From: Chloroflexota bacterium | GTDB lineage: Bacteria; Chloroflexota; Dehalococcoidia; SM23-28-2; RBG-16-64-32 | NCBI GenBank assembly: GCA_022563285.1 | Contig: JADFNQ010000073.1 | Location: 1-6,793, forward strand | Length of the DNA: 6,793 nucleotides | Direction of reading: 5' to 3' | Part shown: in pieces, positions 5,106 to 6,793 of the stretch | Numbering within the stretch: the first letter of the stretch is position 1 | How the letters are laid out: the number at the start of each line of letters is the position of its first letter | Position numbers and translations under genes: made by a program | The notes under the pieces: model-generated | The model's input: only the letters and a program-made list of their open reading frames with translations | Databases searched by the model: none | Told to the model about the DNA's origin: nothing

Positions 5106-6014
5106 ATGCGAAGGAGCTGGCTCGCGCCCCTCGGTCTAGCGCTGGGAACCGCCGCAGGCGCCCTGCTCTGGATCGGCTGGCGCTGGGTGACGCCCCGCCG
5201 TGAGGCAGATCCGGCCGATCCACCGGGGTTCGACGCGCAGGAGGTGTGGTTCCGCAGCCTGGACCGCACACGCCTGCGCGGCCTCTGGCTGCCCGGGCGC
5301 AGGGACTACCCCACGCTGGTGCTCTGCCACGGCTACTTCAAGAGCCTGGCGGAACCGCTGGATGTCGGGGTGGCGCTCAACGAGGCCGGCTACAACGTGC
5401 TCCTGTTCGACTTTCGGGCCTCCGGGCGAAGCGGCGGCCGCTTCACCACCATCGGCCACAAGGAGACGTGGGACGTTGAGGCGGCGGTGCGCTTCGTGGG
5501 CGAGCGGTACGGTCGCGGCCCGGTGGGTGTGCTGGGCATATCGATGGGCGCGGCGGCGGCGATCATCGCAGCCGCCCAGACGGGGGAGATCGCGGCCCTG
5601 GTGGCGGACTCCGCCTTCGCTCACCTGGAGGGCGTGATGGGGAAGAAGATCCCGGAGTTCGCGCCCGTCCGCTGGGCGGCGCCGCTGGGGTGGGTCAGCG
5701 TACTGATCGGGGAGGCGATGGCGGGAGCGCGTCTGCGTCGGTTGCGGCCGGTGGACCACGTCGGGCGCATCTCGCCTCGGCCGCTGCTGCTCATCTGTGG
5801 CGAGGAGGACAGCTACATACCGCACGAGCAGTTCGGGGAGCTGTTGGAGGCCGCCGGGGAGCCGAAGGAGATGTGGATCGCGCCCGGCTCCGACCACGCC
5901 GTCGCGCGCCTGGATCATCCGCAGGAGTATATGCGGCGCCTGCTGGCGTTCTTCGACCGCCATCTGCGGGGGCTGAAGAGGCCGCGGCGGCGTCAGCCTG
6001 CGAAGACGCCCTAG
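5106..6014 (+). CDS. Membrane-anchored alpha/beta hydrolase
   Basis: This 302-residue serine hydrolase resembles the YfhR/YqkD (BEM46-like) group. A basic start 'MRRSW' and a hydrophobic helix at about 7-27 form an uncleaved signal anchor or single membrane span, so the catalytic part probably faces outwards. Visible fold elements are the strand and oxyanion motif 'LVLCHGY' (71-77), 'LLFDFRASGRSGG' (99-111), the nucleophile elbow G144-I-S146-M-G148, the acid Asp235 in 'CGEEDSYIP', and the base His264 in 'GSDHAV'. The Ser-Asp-His triad is therefore complete. The C-terminus is strongly basic ('KRPRRRQPAK'). The substrate cannot be told from the sequence; esterase, peptidase or thioesterase activity are all possible. 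No Shine-Dalgarno precedes the ATG. The gene lies 60 bases after the RodZ-like gene on the same strand and converges on the DUF503 gene, with which it shares the stop palindrome. Confidence 0.85.
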   Translation: MRRSWLAPLGLALGTAAGALLWIGWRWVTPRREADPADPPGFDAQEVWFRSLDRTRLRGLWLPGRRDYPTLVLCHGYFKSLAEPLDVGVALNEAGYNVLLFDFRASGRSGGRFTTIGHKETWDVEAAVRFVGERYGRGPVGVLGISMGAAAAIIAAAQTGEIAALVADSAFAHLEGVMGKKIPEFAPVRWAAPLGWVSVLIGEAMAGARLRRLRPVDHVGRISPRPLLLICGEEDSYIPHEQFGELLEAAGEPKEMWIAPGSDHAVARLDHPQEYMRRLLAFFDRHLRGLKRPRRRQPAKTP

Positions 6015-6331
6015 CCCTCGAACGGCCCCTCGCTTGGGGCGTGCAGCACCTCCGTGCGGTAGTCCACCATCTCCGCGTCTGGCCGCTCGTTGCGGATGAA
6101 GGCCACCACGCTGGCCATCATCTGGTGGGCGTGGCTCTCGCTGGTGGTGACGCAGGTGATGCCCAGGCAGAGCATCTGCCAGCGGTCCTGGTCGTCCACC
6201 TCGGCGACGGCGACGTTGAACTTGTTGTGCAGCCGCGCCGTCAGCGACTTGGTCACCCGCCGCTTCTCCTTGAGCGAGTGGTTCTGTGGCAGGCGCAGCC
6301 AGACGCGGCAGAGGCCGACGGTCATGGACAT
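6011..6331 (-). CDS. DUF503 / YlxP-like protein
   Basis: This is a 106-residue small soluble protein of the DUF503 family (YlxP of Bacillus), whose function is not established; a compact ferredoxin-like fold is expected. Recognisable family blocks are 'RVWLRLPQNHSLKEKRRV' (the 'SLKxKR' motif), 'LHNKFNVAVAEVDDQDRWQ', 'CLGITCVTTSESHAHQMM' and a C-terminal helix with 'VAFI'. The ATG at 6331 is chosen because a purine-rich Shine-Dalgarno (GGGAGG on the minus strand, about 6338-6343) lies a few bases upstream. The frame is open further back to 6379, but those codons ('NLLPPTGDGELG') look like intergenic sequence. A second ATG at 6325 would shorten the protein by two residues. The gene follows scpB by 44 bases, and the pair probably forms one transcript. 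In Firmicutes ylxP sits in the nusA-infB-rbfA region, so this location is different. Confidence 0.85.
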   Translation of the reverse strand: MSMTVGLCRVWLRLPQNHSLKEKRRVTKSLTARLHNKFNVAVAEVDDQDRWQMLCLGITCVTTSESHAHQMMASVVAFIRNERPDAEMVDYRTEVLHAPSEGPFEG

Positions 6332-6375
6332 GTCACCCCTCCCTAGCTCCCCGTCTCCGGTAGGGGGAAGAAGGT

Positions 6376-6793
6376 TCAAGGCTCACGATCGTCTTCATCC
6401 CTCTCCCCTCTTCCTTCTTCCTCCAAGGGTGGCAGGTCCTCCGGTTTCTCCAGGCCGAAGTACTCCAGGAATCGGAAGGTTGTGCCGAACAGGTAAGGCC
6501 GGCCGGCAGAGCGGGCGCGGCCGACCTCGGTGATGAGGCCGCGGGCGCGCAGGGAGGCGAGGGCGCGGTCGCAGTTGACGCCGCGGATCGCCTCGATGGC
6601 CTGGCGGGTGATCGGCTGCTTGTAGGCGATGATGGCCAGCGTCTCCAGGGCGGCGTGTGAGAGGCGGTGGTCCTCCTCGACGCCGAGGAAGCGCTCCACG
6701 TACGGCGTCGCCTCCGGTGCCGTGACCATCTGCACGGCGGATCCCGTCCTCTGGACGCGCACCCCGCGGCGGCTGCAGTCGGCGGCGAGGGCG
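6376..6793 (-). CDS. scpB: Segregation and condensation protein B (5' end beyond the window)
   Basis: ScpB is the winged-helix kleisin-associated subunit (kite protein) of the SMC-ScpA-ScpB condensin, which compacts and separates replicated chromosomes. The visible 138 residues cover the end of the first winged helix ('CSRRGVRVQRTGSAVQMVT', 'YVERFLG') and the whole second one. The latter has the family hallmarks 'LSHAALETLAIIAYKQPITR', 'IEAIRGVNCDRALASLRARG', 'GRARSAGRPYLFGTT' and 'FLEYFGL' followed by 'EDLPPL'. The protein ends in a charged tail rich in Glu, Asp and Arg. About 40-60 N-terminal residues are missing at the right edge. An internal GTG at 6762 is not the start, because homology continues upstream without a stop. 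scpA would normally be the neighbour upstream, outside this window. The DUF503 gene follows on the same strand. Confidence 0.95.
   Translation of the reverse strand, partial: ALAADCSRRGVRVQRTGSAVQMVTAPEATPYVERFLGVEEDHRLSHAALETLAIIAYKQPITRQAIEAIRGVNCDRALASLRARGLITEVGRARSAGRPYLFGTTFRFLEYFGLEKPEDLPPLEEEGRGERDEDDREP

Noticed and set aside
5136..5963. A 275-codon open frame antisense to the hydrolase
   Set aside because: It is the mirror of a well-supported hydrolase gene with a complete catalytic triad; its composition (runs of Arg, His, Pro) is that of a shadow frame.

Overview
The window is GC-rich bacterial chromosomal DNA carrying mostly housekeeping genes. The gene set and style suggest a member of the Chloroflexota, possibly Dehalococcoidia-like. 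The hints are a T-box leader on a GC-rich genome, a type 2 isoleucyl-tRNA synthetase, a small CxxC-x17-CxxC zinc-ribbon protein, near-leaderless genes, and a small in-frame 'STGSGQA' repeat of a kind I associate with environmental Chloroflexota genomes. The phylum is inference; no rRNA or tRNA gene is present to settle it.

Layout. At the left edge the minus strand carries the first 31 codons of rpsT (ribosomal protein bS20), with a TTG start, a strong Shine-Dalgarno and its own promoter. A divergent intergenic region with an AT-rich island then leads into a 112-residue zinc-ribbon protein on the plus strand. Its stop is followed after one base by a promoter that drives a long T-box riboswitch leader (about 738-1076). 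Stem I with an Ile (ATC) specifier, a stem II hairpin, the IIA/B pseudoknot motif, stem III, the antiterminator and the terminator can all be recognised. The leader controls ileS, a 1056-residue isoleucyl-tRNA synthetase. That enzyme has the altered GxHH form of the class I HxGH signature, and three tandem 24-bp repeats inserted in frame at the start of its editing domain.

Downstream on the plus strand lie two genes, each with a promoter-like element so close to its start that the mRNA would be almost leaderless. The first encodes a RodZ-type membrane protein (cytoplasmic helix-turn-helix, one transmembrane segment) whose extracytoplasmic part ends in a PASTA domain. The second encodes a membrane-anchored alpha/beta hydrolase. 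Its stop shares a CTAG palindrome with the stop of a convergent minus-strand pair: scpB (chromosome segregation, 5' end beyond the right edge) followed by a DUF503/YlxP-like gene.

The genes belong to core processes: translation (bS20, IleRS), cell shape or cell wall (RodZ-PASTA) and chromosome segregation (ScpB). I see no phage, transposon, CRISPR or defence system. The most interesting signals are the GxHH active-site variant, the repeat array inside an essential enzyme, and the RodZ-PASTA architecture.
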